Source: Ecdyonurus torrentis (lineage: Eukaryota > Arthropoda > Insecta > Ephemeroptera > Heptageniidae). From it: DNA of 64,000 nucleotides. Positions 1 through 14,568 of the stretch are shown here, piece by piece (within the stretch, counting starts at the first letter, position 1; each line of letters starts with the position of its first letter). The notes under the pieces were generated by a model, which was given only the letters and a program-made list of their open reading frames with translations, did no database searches and was not told where the DNA came from. The stretch lies in NCBI GenBank assembly GCA_949318235.1, contig OX439127.1, positions 21,244,142-21,308,141 of the forward strand. Reading direction: 5' to 3'. Both the position numbers and the translations under genes were made by a program.

Positions 1-590
1 TTGTAGCTGTGGTGGCGTCGTTACTTTTGTTTGCAACTCAACAGGTAAAGTGCCACTGCCACTACTTGTATATAACTCTATATACAAAATATTAACTGTT
101 TTAACTGTTCCCTGTGTTTATATACTTGAATGTGCCATGAAAGTCAAATTAAACCTCCCATTTTTTACTAATCATGAAATTAAACATTGTCATAACACAA
201 GAAATAGTAAAATGCAAATACAAAATATCTATAAAAGAACTGCAATGTATAATAGAGGTCCTTTTTGTGGTTGTTTGAAAATATATAACAGTTTGCCTTT
301 AGAATTAAGAAAACAAAACGACCCAACTAGTTTTAAAAAAGCGCTTAAAATCTTATTATTAAATAAACAATATTACTCAGTGGATGAATTTTTACAGGAC
401 CAACTCTAATATTTTTTGTGTCTAATATTTTCTTTAATATGTTGTGTAATGTTTGAATGTGTTTTATTGACAATCATTTCTAATTGTGTTTATATATATG
501 TATATATAATGTACAATAACCTAAGCGGATACACTTTTGTGTATTTTGATTGTAGGATGAAAGAAATGAATAAATATATTTTGAATTTGA
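1..590 (+). pseudogene. 3' end of a non-LTR (LINE) retrotransposon, RT C-terminus
   Basis: The open frame ending at 409 encodes a tail typical of LINE reverse transcriptases: KILTVLTVPCVYILE, HNTRNSK, then RGPFCGCLKIYNSLPLELRK and TSFKKALKILLLN. The H-N-T-R and W/Y-N-S-L-P-x-E-L-R motifs are found at the C-terminus of Jockey/CR1-like RT proteins (family knowledge). A 3' tail ends in GTAGGATGAAAGAAATGAAT. The 5' part is outside the window, so whether the element is intact is unknown. Confidence 0.75.
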
Positions 591-671
591 ACTCGCACTG
601 TTGCAATTACCTGTGGAAGGCAAAGTCAATAAATGATTCTCTTTCCAAATTTCAAAGCAAAAATGGAATAT

Positions 672-742
672 AAGCTTGTTCTGTAAAGTAAAAAGAATCA
701 ATAACAGTGATTGGCTGACCAACAAAATCTTGATCTTGATCT

Positions 743-782
<40 letters not shown>

Positions 783-1234
783 AGCCGATAAAAGTGAGTC
801 GCGTATTGAGACTGGACCTTTTTTTGGGAAGTTTCTTTCGTTCTTATCAAGTTCAAAGTTCTAAAAGAAGAAATAGCAATGATCGACCATATGATGTATA
901 AACGTAGTAAACAGGTAACGACGTCATATCCAGCTGTTTATAACAAAGGAAATTTTTCAAAGCCGGCTCAATATTTTTGTGTAGTTTATAGAACGAGCTA
1001 TAAGCTACCTGTTTACTACGTTTATACATAATGGTCGATCATTGTTATTTCTTCGTTTAGAACTTTGAACTTGATAAGAATGAAAGAAACTCCACAAAAA
1101 AAAAAGTTCCATGCTCTTCATGCGACTCAATTTTGTTTGCTCAAAAAAAAAGATCAACCAATGAATGTGTCGTATTTTGTTGGTCAGCCAATCACTGTTG
1201 TTGAGATTCACTTTACTTTACAGAACAAGCGTTT
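672..1234. mobile_element. Foldback (snap-back) element, about 0.56 kb
   Basis: The left arm (from AAGCTTGTTCTGTAAAGTAAA, through GTGATTGGCTGACCAACAAAA) is repeated in reverse complement at 1003-1234. Inner parts (GATCGACCAT, ACGTAGTAAACAGGTA) also pair. Poly-T/poly-A tracts sit in both arms. It has no coding capacity. It lies next to the LINE tail. Confidence 0.75.
747..781. repeat. Poly-T tract
   Basis: About 35 consecutive T inside the left arm of the foldback element. Similar tracts occur near 1950, 2279, 4551, 10304, 12931, 15295, 15942, 18748, 24222, 29995, 46871, 50768, 52399 and 63851. Poly-A tracts occur near 1811, 11260, 26258, 40031, 46448 and 60711. Confidence 0.95.
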
Positions 1235-1806
1235 GTGTTTTCGTTATAGAAATTTCCTTGGTGACTTTTATTTATCATGCATGCAATACATTTTTAAGTA
1301 GAACGATTTTTATGAATATAATTTTCTTTGCATTTCTCATTAGTTATTACGTAGGGGAGGGTACGGTAAAAAAAAGACAAGAAAAGAGAGAGAGAGAGAG
1401 ACTCATATATAGTGGACTCTCATTATCACTAATATCAGCAACTATTTAGCAATACGCACGAATGTATCTGATATACAGTATAAATATGTTATTTATTATC
1501 TCGTTTCCGTTGAAGTAAAAAAATTTAATAGAGCTGCTTATTATATTTTCGCGAGATAGACGCAGTTAATTTTATTCCTCATTAAAAGCTTGATGTTGTT
1601 CGAAATTAGTTAATAAAAAATATTGATCAGTTGGCAAGATTGAGGATTTTAAGGTATCGAGACATTAGCTACAGTTTAAGTAAGTGTGTGCTATAGCTTT
1701 GAAGAATCAAATTTACAAAATACCGTCTGACAGGGACGGATCGGGCGCCGAGATTTCGAGGATTTCTCGATGGGCCGTGGCTAAAGTAGGCCACCGTGGG
1801 CCGAGT

Positions 1807-1838
<32 letters not shown>

Positions 1839-2273
1839 GAAGAAGAAGAAGAAGCAGAAGAGAGAAAGAGTAAAATTAATCAATATAAAATAAATATTCA
1901 AACAAAAATGATTTTGTTTTAGCTAGCTTTTCTTTCTTTTTTTCTTTTTTTTTTTTTTTTTTTTTTCTTTTTCTTTTTTTATTACCTTTTTTTTTTCCGA
2001 AAAAATATATACATGTACTGAATAGCAGTTTGGAATTGTTCTGCTCAAAATTAAATTTTATTTTTAATATATAAAAGAAAATAATCAGCTTTCAAAAAAT
2101 TAGCATATTTGACTTTTCTTTTAATTGTCGGTGATAAAACAGCTACAGGGGTGTTAAATTATAAGTTCCAATTTTCTCGCATCACAAATGGCCACAATGG
2201 CTCGCAATAAAGTTCATATTTATTTCGATTTTTCATAAAGGAACAAAAAAAAAGAAGAAGAAAACTTCCAACC

Positions 2274-2321
<48 letters not shown>

Positions 2322-2734
2322 GTGAATTTGAAAATATTTTTTGCCATTAAAACGTAGGAAATTGATTACGCAAAATTGAGAATAAATTTAAAGAAGGCAA
2401 AATTATTTTATACATTTTTCAGCAGCATAATAAACTTGAAATTATATTTAATTGAAAATATGCCGCATCCTCATATTTATGATTTTTTATTGAATAAATC
2501 ATTTTAAGTAGTTTTTTTTTTAAATTGATTAATGTTAAAAAAATTTTAAAAAATTGTTAGACGTGTCTGATATAACTAGTAGCTCTATACGTGCAAATGT
2601 GGCTCAAAATATATCATAAATTGTATTGCTCGTTATCGTCAAAAATCACGATTAATATTTGGAATAAATGTCAATTTTAGGATTAAAAGACATCTAAAAT
2701 ACGGAAAAAAAATTGTAATATTTCGAGAGGTTTT

Positions 2735-2800
2735 GCCTCTCGGAACCCCCCGGCAGGGGGGGCTCCGCCCCCCTGACCCCCCATCCGAGTGTCGGCCGTC
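2735..2800. repeat. GC-rich repeat island (CCCCCTGACCCCCC type)
   Basis: A sharply GC-rich patch in AT-rich DNA: CGGCAGGGGGGGCTCCGCCC, then CCCTGACCCCCCATCCGAGT. A related patch is at 43340-43450 with the same order (GGGGGGCTACGACCCCCTGA). This marks a dispersed repeat, probably part of a DNA transposon end. Confidence 0.6.
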
Positions 2801-4015
2801 TCACTTGGAATCTCGATGGGATGTAACGACCCAATCTGTCTCTGAATACCGATCAATTCTCTTACGAAGAAAAACTTATACTGACTTAAGACTCGTAACG
2901 TTTTTTATGTAAAAGCTTAAGATGTTGGGATACAGAGGGAAAAAAAAAAAAGAAGAAAACGTTGGTGTGTTTTTTGAAGGTACACGTGCGGAGCGATGCG
3001 GGTGCAAATGTGACGTCAACTAATTCCGTACTGAATATGATGACATATAGTAATCACGTTATTGTGCGTACCTTGTTAAAAAAAAATTAGCTTTTTACTT
3101 TATAATAATATTGTTATATAAAAAAAAAAAAAAAGTTTGTATTTTATTTGTATCTACGTAGAATCAAATCAAAGTGATATAACCTTACTGGGAAATTTAA
3201 TACCACTTTTCATCTTTCTATCTCCTTACTAATATAATACATCCTGTCAAACCTTACAATATTGTCAATATAATAGGCGTTTATACACATCATTAAACAA
3301 TGAAAATGTTTATTGAACAAGATATTGAAATGTAGCAATATCACAAGATGATAATATCAAACGTAAAAGAGAGAATAAAAAAGTAGAAGCTGGGTGGGGG
3401 TTATGTATGGAGCTACGTACGATATTGTATTAAATTGATTTAGAGAGAAGCTTGTGATGTTTGTTTGCATGTATTGTAAGAATCATCAATCGGGCAGCAG
3501 AGTAGAGCCGCGCGTCTACCTGTGCTACAGGCTACAGCTACCGTCCTACTTGTTACCTTGCTGCCACGCGCGTCAGCAAACAACCACTGCTTCTCTGCTC
3601 TTTTCAACGTTTAATGCTTTATTGATATTATAATTGAGGGGAGGAGTCGGAGGTTTTGCATCTCCAGTTGTTGAACTTCTATGTCATTACTTTTTCTCTC
3701 TCTCTCTCTCTCTCTCTTTCCATTTTGGAGCTTATCTGAGGCCCCCGGTATACCCGGTATCCCGGGGACCTTGGCTTATCCACTTATACATATTTTACCT
3801 TAGGTATTCATTGAAATAAATACCGGTACGCAATAATTTGTTGAAATTAATTAACATCTGGTTTTTGGGAATATGATTTCTAACCCTTATAATTAAAAAA
3901 TTTGATAAAACGCATCAAAAAATTTAAATGTCTGGACTTCTTTGTCCCGAAGTACAACTGAGCAAGTAAGAAAAAAAAAATAACGCAAATAGCCATTACT
4001 GACCTCTTCCCTTAA

Positions 4016-4017
<2 letters not shown>

Positions 4018-4096
<79 letters not shown>
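4018..4096. repeat. (TA)n microsatellite
   Basis: About 39 TA units immediately left of the 1.25-kb foldback element. Confidence 0.95.
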
Positions 4097-5444
<1,348 letters not shown>

Positions 5445-6025
5445 TTCCAGTTATGCTCCAACGGGTCAATAAAAATATATAACTAGATGATTTTATTAGA
5501 TATTTCAAGCTTTTCATTTAGTTAAGTAATTAAGCAAAGCCAACAAGAAAAATGTTATATAAAAATATAAAATGCAAAGTTAACAATTACGTAGCGTTAA
5601 AATACAGGGTATAAGGAAACTATAATATATACATTAGCGTAGCTGGTGTACATGATAGAGTGTATGTGACGTTATATTATAACAACGAAATTGTAAGGTT
5701 TCTTCTCTTTCAATCTCTTTCGTCAAAGACTGCTTTTACGTAATAATTCTATAGGTACAGAAAAGCTAAAGTTCAAAAATTACGTAAGCTATTTCATGGA
5801 AATAAACATATATTTTTTTTATTTTTTATTTATTTTTTTTTTCCCCTTTTGTGTACCGCACAGACGACGAAATAAAAGTGTACTTTTTTGCCTTGTGGAC
5901 AAACAATGCAGTCGTATATGAAAAGTTCAATTAATGTATTTCTCCATATAAATACATGGTATCCCCTCAAGATAATGCAGTACAAGATAATCACAGTGTC
6001 TGTACTGTACACTTAGATGAGTGAA

Positions 6026-6047
6026 GGGGGGGGGGGGGGGGGGGGGG
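6026..6047. repeat. Poly-G tract
   Basis: 22 consecutive G. A poly-C run of about 12 follows at 6123. Poly-G/poly-C runs this long are rare in AT-rich DNA. Confidence 0.95.
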
Positions 6048-6074
6048 AATGCGCGAAGTAAAGTTTGCCTGTGC

Positions 6075-6259
6075 CAGGGTTTCCAGTAACCTGGAAAACC
6101 TTAAAAATGCAGGAAATTTGACCCCCCCCCCCCTGGAAAACCCTTGAAAATGCAGTAAAAATGACAAAAAAACTTGAGTTTTTATTTTTGATGTATAAAA
6201 ACATCATCATTATTATATAAATATAAAAAGAAACGAATTTTGAATAAAATTCCACATTT

Positions 6260-6336
<77 letters not shown>

Positions 6337-6578
6337 AAATAAGTACCGAAATTAAAAAAAGTTTGGGAGTTTTATTTTACTTTTGTAGTAAAAAGTGTAG
6401 CAAGTTTACTTTGCTATGGACAGTGTTTTATAAAAGTATGACATTAAATTGTTTATTTATTTTTCTTACGACGGTACCCTAAAATTAGTTAATTCCCATA
6501 TTATTATCAATTATGAAAAGTAAAAATATACCTTGAAAATGCAGGAAAAATGATATTGAAAAACTACTAGAAACCCTG
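6075..6578. mobile_element. Putative hAT-like MITE, 504 bp
   Basis: Terminal inverted repeats CAGGGTTTCCAG (left) and CTAGAAACCCTG (right). Subterminal repeats (CTTGAAAATGCAGGAAAAATG and its relatives) are present. Flanks are CTGTGC on both sides (6069-6074, 6579-6584), a 6-bp direct repeat where hAT would give 8. An (AT)n microsatellite at 6263-6333 lies inside. No transposase. Confidence 0.6.
6263..6333. repeat. (AT)n microsatellite within the MITE
   Basis: About 35 AT units inside the hAT-like element at 6075-6578. Confidence 0.95.
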
Positions 6579-7215
6579 CTGTGCGGTAAACGCTTATTAG
6601 TTTGTGGAGACATTACCTTTCTTCTTTCTTTCAATGAACCGTCAATAGTAAAAAAAAAAAAAAAAAAAATGAAAAAAGGAGTCAGTAACGCATGAACGTT
6701 AATTTCAACAAAATGCGTGCAACAGCGTGTAAGTTGTTATTGCTGCTGAACCAGTAACCACGTTTATGTGTTTTATATGAATTATTACAAGCGCAAATTA
6801 ATTATGAAAGAAAACAATTTTTGAAACTGATACTTTAAATTATCTCACTACTTGCTGATGTCATAACAAAATATAAACTTTTTTTCTCACTACTTGCATT
6901 TTTTTTAAACTGATTGTTGATTGCCAATGATGAGAAATATTATATAAACATATAATTAATTAACTTGATCACATTTATAGGGAGTATAATGTATGGGTTC
7001 CCTGGTGTATTCCAGTGCGTGTAGATAAATAAATCTAACAAAAGTGTCAAGTAACAAGGGAGTCAAGGAGAGGCGGGCGGCTCATCGAGAAAGGTTGTTG
7101 TACCTGCACTTGGTGGCGAACGCAACTTATCGCATCTCGCAGATTGATTCATCTCAAAGAACTCCACAACAGTTTAGTGGCTTGTTGACCTAAGTTTGAT
7201 TTGTGATGTATATAT

Positions 7216-7217
<2 letters not shown>

Positions 7218-7283
<66 letters not shown>
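7218..7283. repeat. (GA)n microsatellite
   Basis: About 33 GA units. (CT)n tracts are also at 7957-7993, 41142-41159 and 44026-44095. Confidence 0.95.
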
Positions 7284-7284
<1 letters not shown>

Positions 7285-7773
7285 ACTAGTAAAGTCAGGG
7301 GGCAACTATAACGAGATAACAATAACGAGTAAAGTCCACTACAGATCAAGAAGCTTTGTTTCATAACTACCATTTTATCATTTGTTGGAACTGACTACTA
7401 ATTAACTAATTATTACTTAATGCAACCATCAAGATTTCGAAACAGATATCATGAAAATGCAATTGAAACCGCTTTTGCGTGCAATTTAGCAAAGAATTCA
7501 TTTTTATATGCAAACTTAATTAAAAATTGGTCTTACCGTATATTTTCAATCAGGAGAAGAAGTGTGTTGTCACTTTCCTGCCAAGGAAGATTCCAAGTGT
7601 CTAAGTTGCGTTTTTTCAAAACCCTGGTTTGTCACGGTCTGATATCACCTTCTCCTAACTTTTGAAATTAGTTTGTAATTTAGTAATTTTATACTTTCGT
7701 TTGAATTACAATTGTTTATTGAAACAAAGCAAAAAGATGTAGCAGCATGAGCCTCCCTGTTCACACACTAACC

Positions 7774-7807
7774 AAATTGCATTGATGTTGATACCTCAAT
7801 GCAATTT
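7774..7807. other. Perfect 12-bp-stem hairpin
   Basis: AAATTGCATTGA (7774-7785) and its exact reverse complement TCAATGCAATTT (7796-7807) flank a 10-nt loop. The stem extends imperfectly by a few bases outwards. No terminator or miRNA identity is claimed. Confidence 0.5.
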
Positions 7808-7956
7808 GTTAACAGTTTGTATGGGGGTAGCTGGAGCTGATAATTTGTCATCTCGGTGTCTGTGGAGAACGCTCAACTGCTTGCTCCCGTCACTTCAGGC
7901 CACTGTTAGCTACTGACTGGCAGTGATCCCACTCAAGTGCGCCGCGCCGCGCCGCG

Positions 7957-7993
<37 letters not shown>

Positions 7994-10271
7994 GTTGTAG
8001 TGCCGAGCGTTGGCGGATGGCACGCGCTTACTTGTTGCGGTGCATCGTTTCTTCTTTGCCGTTGCCATACCGACCGATGCTCCCTCCTTCCCTTGGCTCA
8101 ACACCCTAACCGTCTGCTTACCGTATTGTTTTAACAACACCAGACAGCCGACTAGTTTGTCGACTTTGCAAAGATTTCAAAACTCTTCAAAATATAACTG
8201 ATACGTAGATATTGATTTTGAGAATTCTGTATCTTTTATGCATTTTCACTTAAATCAAGACACAAATTATTATTTTTTTTGTTCATCCATTCTGTTATAT
8301 ATCGGGATGAAAACTTAAAGGAATAGACCAGAGAAAAACATAAGCATTTATATCACAAAACACTTAATGGGATTTACATAAATAACGTTAGTTTGTTTCA
8401 AAACCCAACAGTAGCCCCGTATCAGTGATCAGAAAATTCGATTAATGCAACCCGCACAATATTTTCATACTAATTTTTACATGTTTCTGACGTCATAAAC
8501 ATGAATTTTCACGCAAATTGCATACTTTACAGTTTTTTCACGCTCTCTCGAGGGGCTACATTAACATTATAGTAAAAATTATCATCAGTTTCCCATTTCG
8601 TGTTTATTCAATAAAAAGCACATGTTGATTTATGTGTTCTATGGCTTTAAGGTTTTTAGGAAGAGCAATATCCTCCGTCAGACACTTTTTTTCTTTTTCT
8701 GGGCTGTCCTGCAATTCATTGCACCCAAACGCTCTCAGCCAATCGGTGTCGAGTAGTAGTCGGGCGCTTCACCAATCGCAAATATGATGGCAAAGGTGGT
8801 ACGCAAATAGGGGTCGTTGCTTCCCTGCGGTAATGGTCTCTACTCTCTCCACTAATCAAAACGCGCATAAAACATGTTGTGGATTATTTCAGTTCAGTAG
8901 TTAATCAATACAACATTTGACAGCCATCTTCAAAGTGGACGTTTGAAAATAAAGTAAGAGTAAAGGACGAAGCTGACATCATGTTACAGTACATGTATGT
9001 ACTTGTGTTTAAATTTTGGTGCTTTTCACCATAATATTATACCGCGATTTAAAATATAATTGTGAGTTTGTTGACGTCCGCAAGCAAGCAGATTATGTGT
9101 GGAATAATAATGTCAAGTGACATTCCCTGAAATGGTCTTCTAATACTGGATTGCTTTGTTTGCCATTTTTGCTTCCTTCCCATCTGGGCGCGACTAAAAA
9201 ATGGAAAAGGACTAAATAAAAAGTACGTACGTACACACGCGTATGTATGTGCCTTATTACAAATATGGTCATAAAGCCAAGTTGCAGAGTGAAGTGTGAA
9301 TACCTTAGCTGGTAATTTGTGTTGAGCAGGACACTGTATGGCACGCTTGCTTGCATCTCACACATAGTCTGGATTCTCTCTTCTTTATGAAACTTGTCGT
9401 CTTTTTAAAGAACTAGGTAACAAGCTATTCACTTTATCTTAAAGAAGAGTTTGATTTGACCAAAGGTTTCATTTTAACTTTTTTTTATTATTATTAATGT
9501 TTTATGATGCATTAAAAAACTAATAATAATAAAATCATAAAAGTGCTCAACAAATTGTTGTATAATTTGCTGTTGATTTTGCAGCTTAATGGAATTAAAA
9601 CTATTTTTTGCTGCGTGATTTTTCCTCGAATGTAATGTGAGCTGAGCTGACACTTGTCACGCGCACACCGCTGATAAGTGTGAAAGCTTGCCTGCATGCA
9701 AAATACGCATATATAATGTAATGTCTTTACTGTTGCATTGTGAATGTTAAACAAGTCCTCCCTCCTTCGCAATCAATGCAACAGAAAACATCAGCAGTAA
9801 TTAAGACTTAATACATTCGACATGTTAGCCTTGTATACGCAATTGTATATATAGCTGCTAGCTCTATAAATTATTTATACTTCATAATTATGTACTAATA
9901 ATATAATACACAACTCACTTTATATTATCAATGCTGCTTCACTTTGTCTCATTCATGCAAATTAACACCGTTTTATGTATGTGTTGGGTAGAGACGAAGC
10001 AAAAAAATATCTAAGTTTCAGTATAATACCTAATAATTAGTTATTTTTTATTTGTTTATTAAATATGACGCTAGTTTTCGTGCATACATCTTCAATGCAT
10101 CTCATATTGCGTCATTAATTTTACTACACCTTGTTATCTTTTCTGGAGTGGTTTACGTGATCTCTTGTTTCCGTAGGTAGACGGTTGTTATAAGAGTAAA
10201 CCCATATACTAACTTGTTAACAAGTTTAAAAAAAAATTGTGTAATAATAATAGAGGTAACATTTTTCTTCG

Positions 10272-10302
<31 letters not shown>

Positions 10303-10690
10303 TTTTTTTTTTTTTTTTTTTTTTTTTTCTTCCTTTACTTGTTTTTATCTTTTTTTCTCGTTTGTTTTTTAACAGCCCTGTATTTTAATAGAATAGTGAT
10401 CATTAAAATTAAAGAGGATTGAAAGGCAGTAGTGAAAATTGTATAATGCAGTATAAAATGGTATATTGATTGCACTTATGCATCTTGTTGATCTACATTT
10501 TATTTTCTACCTTTATATTATTATGATAATTTTTTTTAAATATAAAAATCATATTGATACTCGTCTACCGTAAATTTAAAAATCAATAATATATATAAAA
10601 AAAAAATGTAATATATAAAAAGTGTATAATTTTGCTTGCATGATAAAAGAACATAACTATAATGAGATTTTGTTTGTTTTTTGTTCACAG

Positions 10691-10768
10691 CCGTTTATGG
10701 GCCCAAGGTATCCAGCAGGCCCTCGACCCGGAGTTAGAATGCCTCAAATAGGCAATGATTTCAATGGG
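10691..10768 (+). CDS. SSBP: SSBP internal exon A
   Basis: 26 codons, phase 0 at both ends. The acceptor is ...TTGTTCACAG and the donor GTAAGT. It encodes [19 protein letters not shown] followed by IGNDFNG. It is the first exon seen; because it starts at an acceptor there must be earlier exons. The PFM-x-PRYP motif is diagnostic of SSBP/SSDP proteins. Confidence 0.93.
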
Positions 10769-11254
10769 GTAAGTTAATTATCTATTTCAATAAACAAAAT
10801 TACTCTGTTCAGATCATTATTTAAATACTAGTTAGTTGTAAATGATTTCTTATACGTTTTAAGTAATTTTAGCGACAACCTTTGATTTTACTATAGACTC
10901 TCCTTCTTCTCTCTTAAAGAGAGAGATAGAGAGAAGAAAACCAGCAGTCGGATTGTTAGAATAGAATGATTATGTATAAATGGTAACTCTTGAATATACT
11001 GTATTTTTTTTTTTTTAACTTCCCTATAATGTTATTTATTATATTTGCTTACTGTATAGTGAATTAGCAGTTGTTAGTTGTTTTTCTTTCTATAAAGTTT
11101 CTAGGTTTAGCATCATAGTTATTTCATAGTATAGCAATGAATTTATAAATTGAATACTACTAAATTTATACTTATACTTCTTTATAATGATAATCAACTA
11201 TATAGTAAATTTTGAAGCGACAGTACAGTAACTAGAAGTCTGTATCACTAAAAG

Positions 11255-11295
<41 letters not shown>

Positions 11296-12399
11296 TTTTT
11301 TGGGACAACAACAGTGTAAATTGAAATAGATAAATATTAAACTGGATCAGGATGTATAATGACCTGGAATTGTCAGAGTAATCCTTAAAATTACTGAAAT
11401 TTTCAAAACATTATTGTTTTAATATTTTTTAAATGTTAAGGTATAAAGTTGGTTGAAAACTTAATTTTTAAAATCCTTTTGGGTAGAAATTTTCTTACTT
11501 TGCTCGAAATAATAATTTTAGATTTCTTAGTTTGTCCGAGTCAAGCTCTCAGAATAATTAGTAATCATTAATAACCAATAATAATTAAGTTACTACCTAT
11601 TTCGATATGTATCAATTGTTTTATTTAAATGAGCACAAATCTTTGGTTCACTTAAATTTTATGCAAAGCAAAAAACTAAAATTAACAAAATTGGGTTTTC
11701 TAATTACTCACGTTTAAAAATTTCATCACTGCGAATATGTCTTCCATAAAGTCTCACTATTACTTTAAAAACTGCAGGAAATTATCCTTAGAATCAAAAT
11801 TCAAGCTAAATTAAATTTGCAAAACTAATAGTATTGCTTGCTAAGAAGTACAATTAGATCGAAAAATGTTGAAAAATAGCAGATACAGTATAATATGTAT
11901 TAATATAATAGAGGGCAAACTCTTTTAGGAAAATAGGAGTGTAAAAACTCTTCTTTTTTCTTTCTGTCGTGTCAAGTAATCATTTTTTAAAATCTCAACG
12001 TACTGGTGCAAGAAAAAAAATATGTATAATTTGCTTTTAGACTCCCATAAAAATATGAAAATAGTATAATGAAGTTTGTAGTTTTTTTTTTCATAAGGGT
12101 ATCGTAATTTAAAAAAAAAAAAAAAGAAAGAAATTATTGTAGAAAAGTTGGGGAATTTTTCTATTCAATATCCCTGATTGCATGTAAAATAAAAGTCCCT
12201 TATTTTTTTATGTTTCACCAGCATTAGGTTTCACTGTTGTATTGTATATTGACCAGTGGCGGTCCTACAGGGGGGATTGAGGGGCGGATATCCCCGGGCC
12301 CACTAGGCTTGGGGGGGCCCGGAACGAGGCCTACATATGAACCAATTTAATGATTTTCTTTAGTAAAATTATCCCTAACAAATTATCCAAACAAATTTA

Positions 12400-12455
<56 letters not shown>

Positions 12456-12921
12456 TAAAGCATATAAATTTACAAATAAAATACAATATCTCTTAATTTA
12501 CTATAGTAATAATTACAATTAACTTAATTCAGTATTTTTTTTAAGTTTTAAATAAGGGTTGCCCTGGTTTAAAAAGGTAAAATAAACTACTTACGAGAAT
12601 TATAATGAAGACTAAAATATTTTCAGGGTGTTATTTTATTGCATTTTTATTCTAAAAGAGTGCAATGTCCTAAGTCGATACGAATGGACATTTCTAATTT
12701 TTGAGTTCATTGAGAATTTATAATTAATTTTTAAAAGTCTTAAAATGACGTTACAGTTGTTAACTTTTTCCTATGCCCGCATGAATTGCGTATCGACATT
12801 TTTCGATTTTTTTTAATAGAAATACTTAATGAACTTAAAAGTTAGAATTTTCAAATAAATCGATTCAGAACCATGTCTTCTAGAATATGGAATAAAATTT
12901 TACCCTGAAAACATTTTTAAT

Positions 12922-12959
<38 letters not shown>

Positions 12960-14510
12960 AAGAGCACAGGGTTTATGAACAACACTTTTGTTTTGGAAAT
13001 TCGAAAATAATTCTAATAAAAAAAAAAAAAAGCTTTTTGAGAATATGAAGGAAACATTTTTTCCATTAGCTTAATCTGGCTTAAATCTGCAAAGTAATAA
13101 AAAATAAGTGATTTTTCATCATGAATTTTTGTATACTTTTTTTTTTTTTTTAATATTTCACTCTAAAATAAAATTTAGCATTTCCCCCCTCTATTTAAAA
13201 AAAAAAAATCATAAAATAAAAAGAACATTATTATTTTTTTTTTCTTATCTGCACTGACAATTATACTGAATTGCCTGTAAATAGTCACGTGGTAAAAAAA
13301 ATCGCGCCTGCGGCGAGCTATTGGCGCTTCGCGCATCTATTGAGGGGGCCCAGTCAGATTTCTGTCCCCGGGCCCAAAATACGTAGGACCGCCACTGATA
13401 TTGACACCAGCTCGTGGTTCATATTACAATCAACAGGATTTATGTATCTGCTATTTGTAATAATTTTCTCCATATATTTATAAGCTGTGCCATTTCAATC
13501 ATTTTATACTGCCGTGAGAGCTATATATTAACATTGTCACATTTTATTTTACGTGTTGAGCAATCGTTTTTTATTAAAATATATATTATAATATATTTTA
13601 TATTACTGTTAGAATTTATTGTGGAAAACTGTATTAGCATATTTAAAATTGTCACTAAAAACGGATGTAGAAACGATACCCTTACTCCGAATCTGCTATG
13701 TGGTAACGGCAGTACTATAATTATGATACAGAAAAAAAAACAAAAAGTGGTAAAACATAATATTTTGTTGGACGTGTACACCAAAGTGACTTGGCAACAA
13801 AACTTACCTTCTTGAGTGGTGTGAAGTATTACCTTTGGTCTCCAGCATTATATAGCATAATAGCTTATTCAATAATCCGTAATATATGTTGGGACCTTAT
13901 ATAATTATAATGTAAAACATATATTAAGATTAGTAATTATGAGTTATGGTCAAGCAATGCTTTCATCTTAACGAATATTTATTTGAAATTAATAATTAAT
14001 TTTAAAAAATGATTACAATAAAATAATAAAAACAGTTTTGCAAAAATAAATAAATGAATAAAAATAAACTAAACTAAAAATGGAATTGATTCAAAGGATC
14101 CAGCATTGTGATAACTAAGTGTGTATTAATTAATATTGTGCTATCATTATATAATAAAATTAGTCATCTTTTAAAAAACTTAAAAAACGCAGAGTAAAAA
14201 ATACACTCGATATTTTTATATTTACGTGCCACAAATGAAATTAAAATTATAAAAAAAGAATATGATATAAAATAAAAATAAAAACTTAGAATGAAATGAT
14301 TTGACACTGATCTCCAAAGGGCGATCAACACACTTATTGTAAAAGAAAAGGGCGATCTATAAATTATTTGAATGCAATATCACTTATTTTTATTTTTTAG
14401 ATTGCTTTTGTTATGAAATAAAGTGCGCCGGTCACATTTCGGAGATCAACGTCAGTTTATTTTAGTATGATACTATGTATTATTAGGTTCAGATGCATGT
14501 CATTTTTTTG

Positions 14511-14568
<58 letters not shown>

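Larger units (their letters stand above)
1235..4096. other. No gene seen; probable SSBP intron
   Basis: AT-rich DNA with poly-T/A runs, a (CT)n near 3697 and the GC-rich island at 2735. A moderately GC-rich patch at 3490-3600 has no recognisable frame. No exon of the missing SSBP N-terminus was found. Confidence 0.5.
6579..10690. other. No gene seen; probable SSBP intron
   Basis: Contains the (GA)n and (CT)n tracts, the hairpin at 7774 and a GC-richer patch at 7920-8130 without a convincing exon. No LisH-domain exon was recognised on either strand. Confidence 0.45.

Noticed and set aside
7420..7665. 81-residue plus-strand frame considered as an SSBP upstream exon
   Set aside because: No similarity to the LisH/LUFS domain and no suitable splice sites.
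8410..8561. Possible MITE with GTAGCCCC / GGGGCTAC ends
   Set aside because: Only 8 bp pair and there is no target-site duplication.
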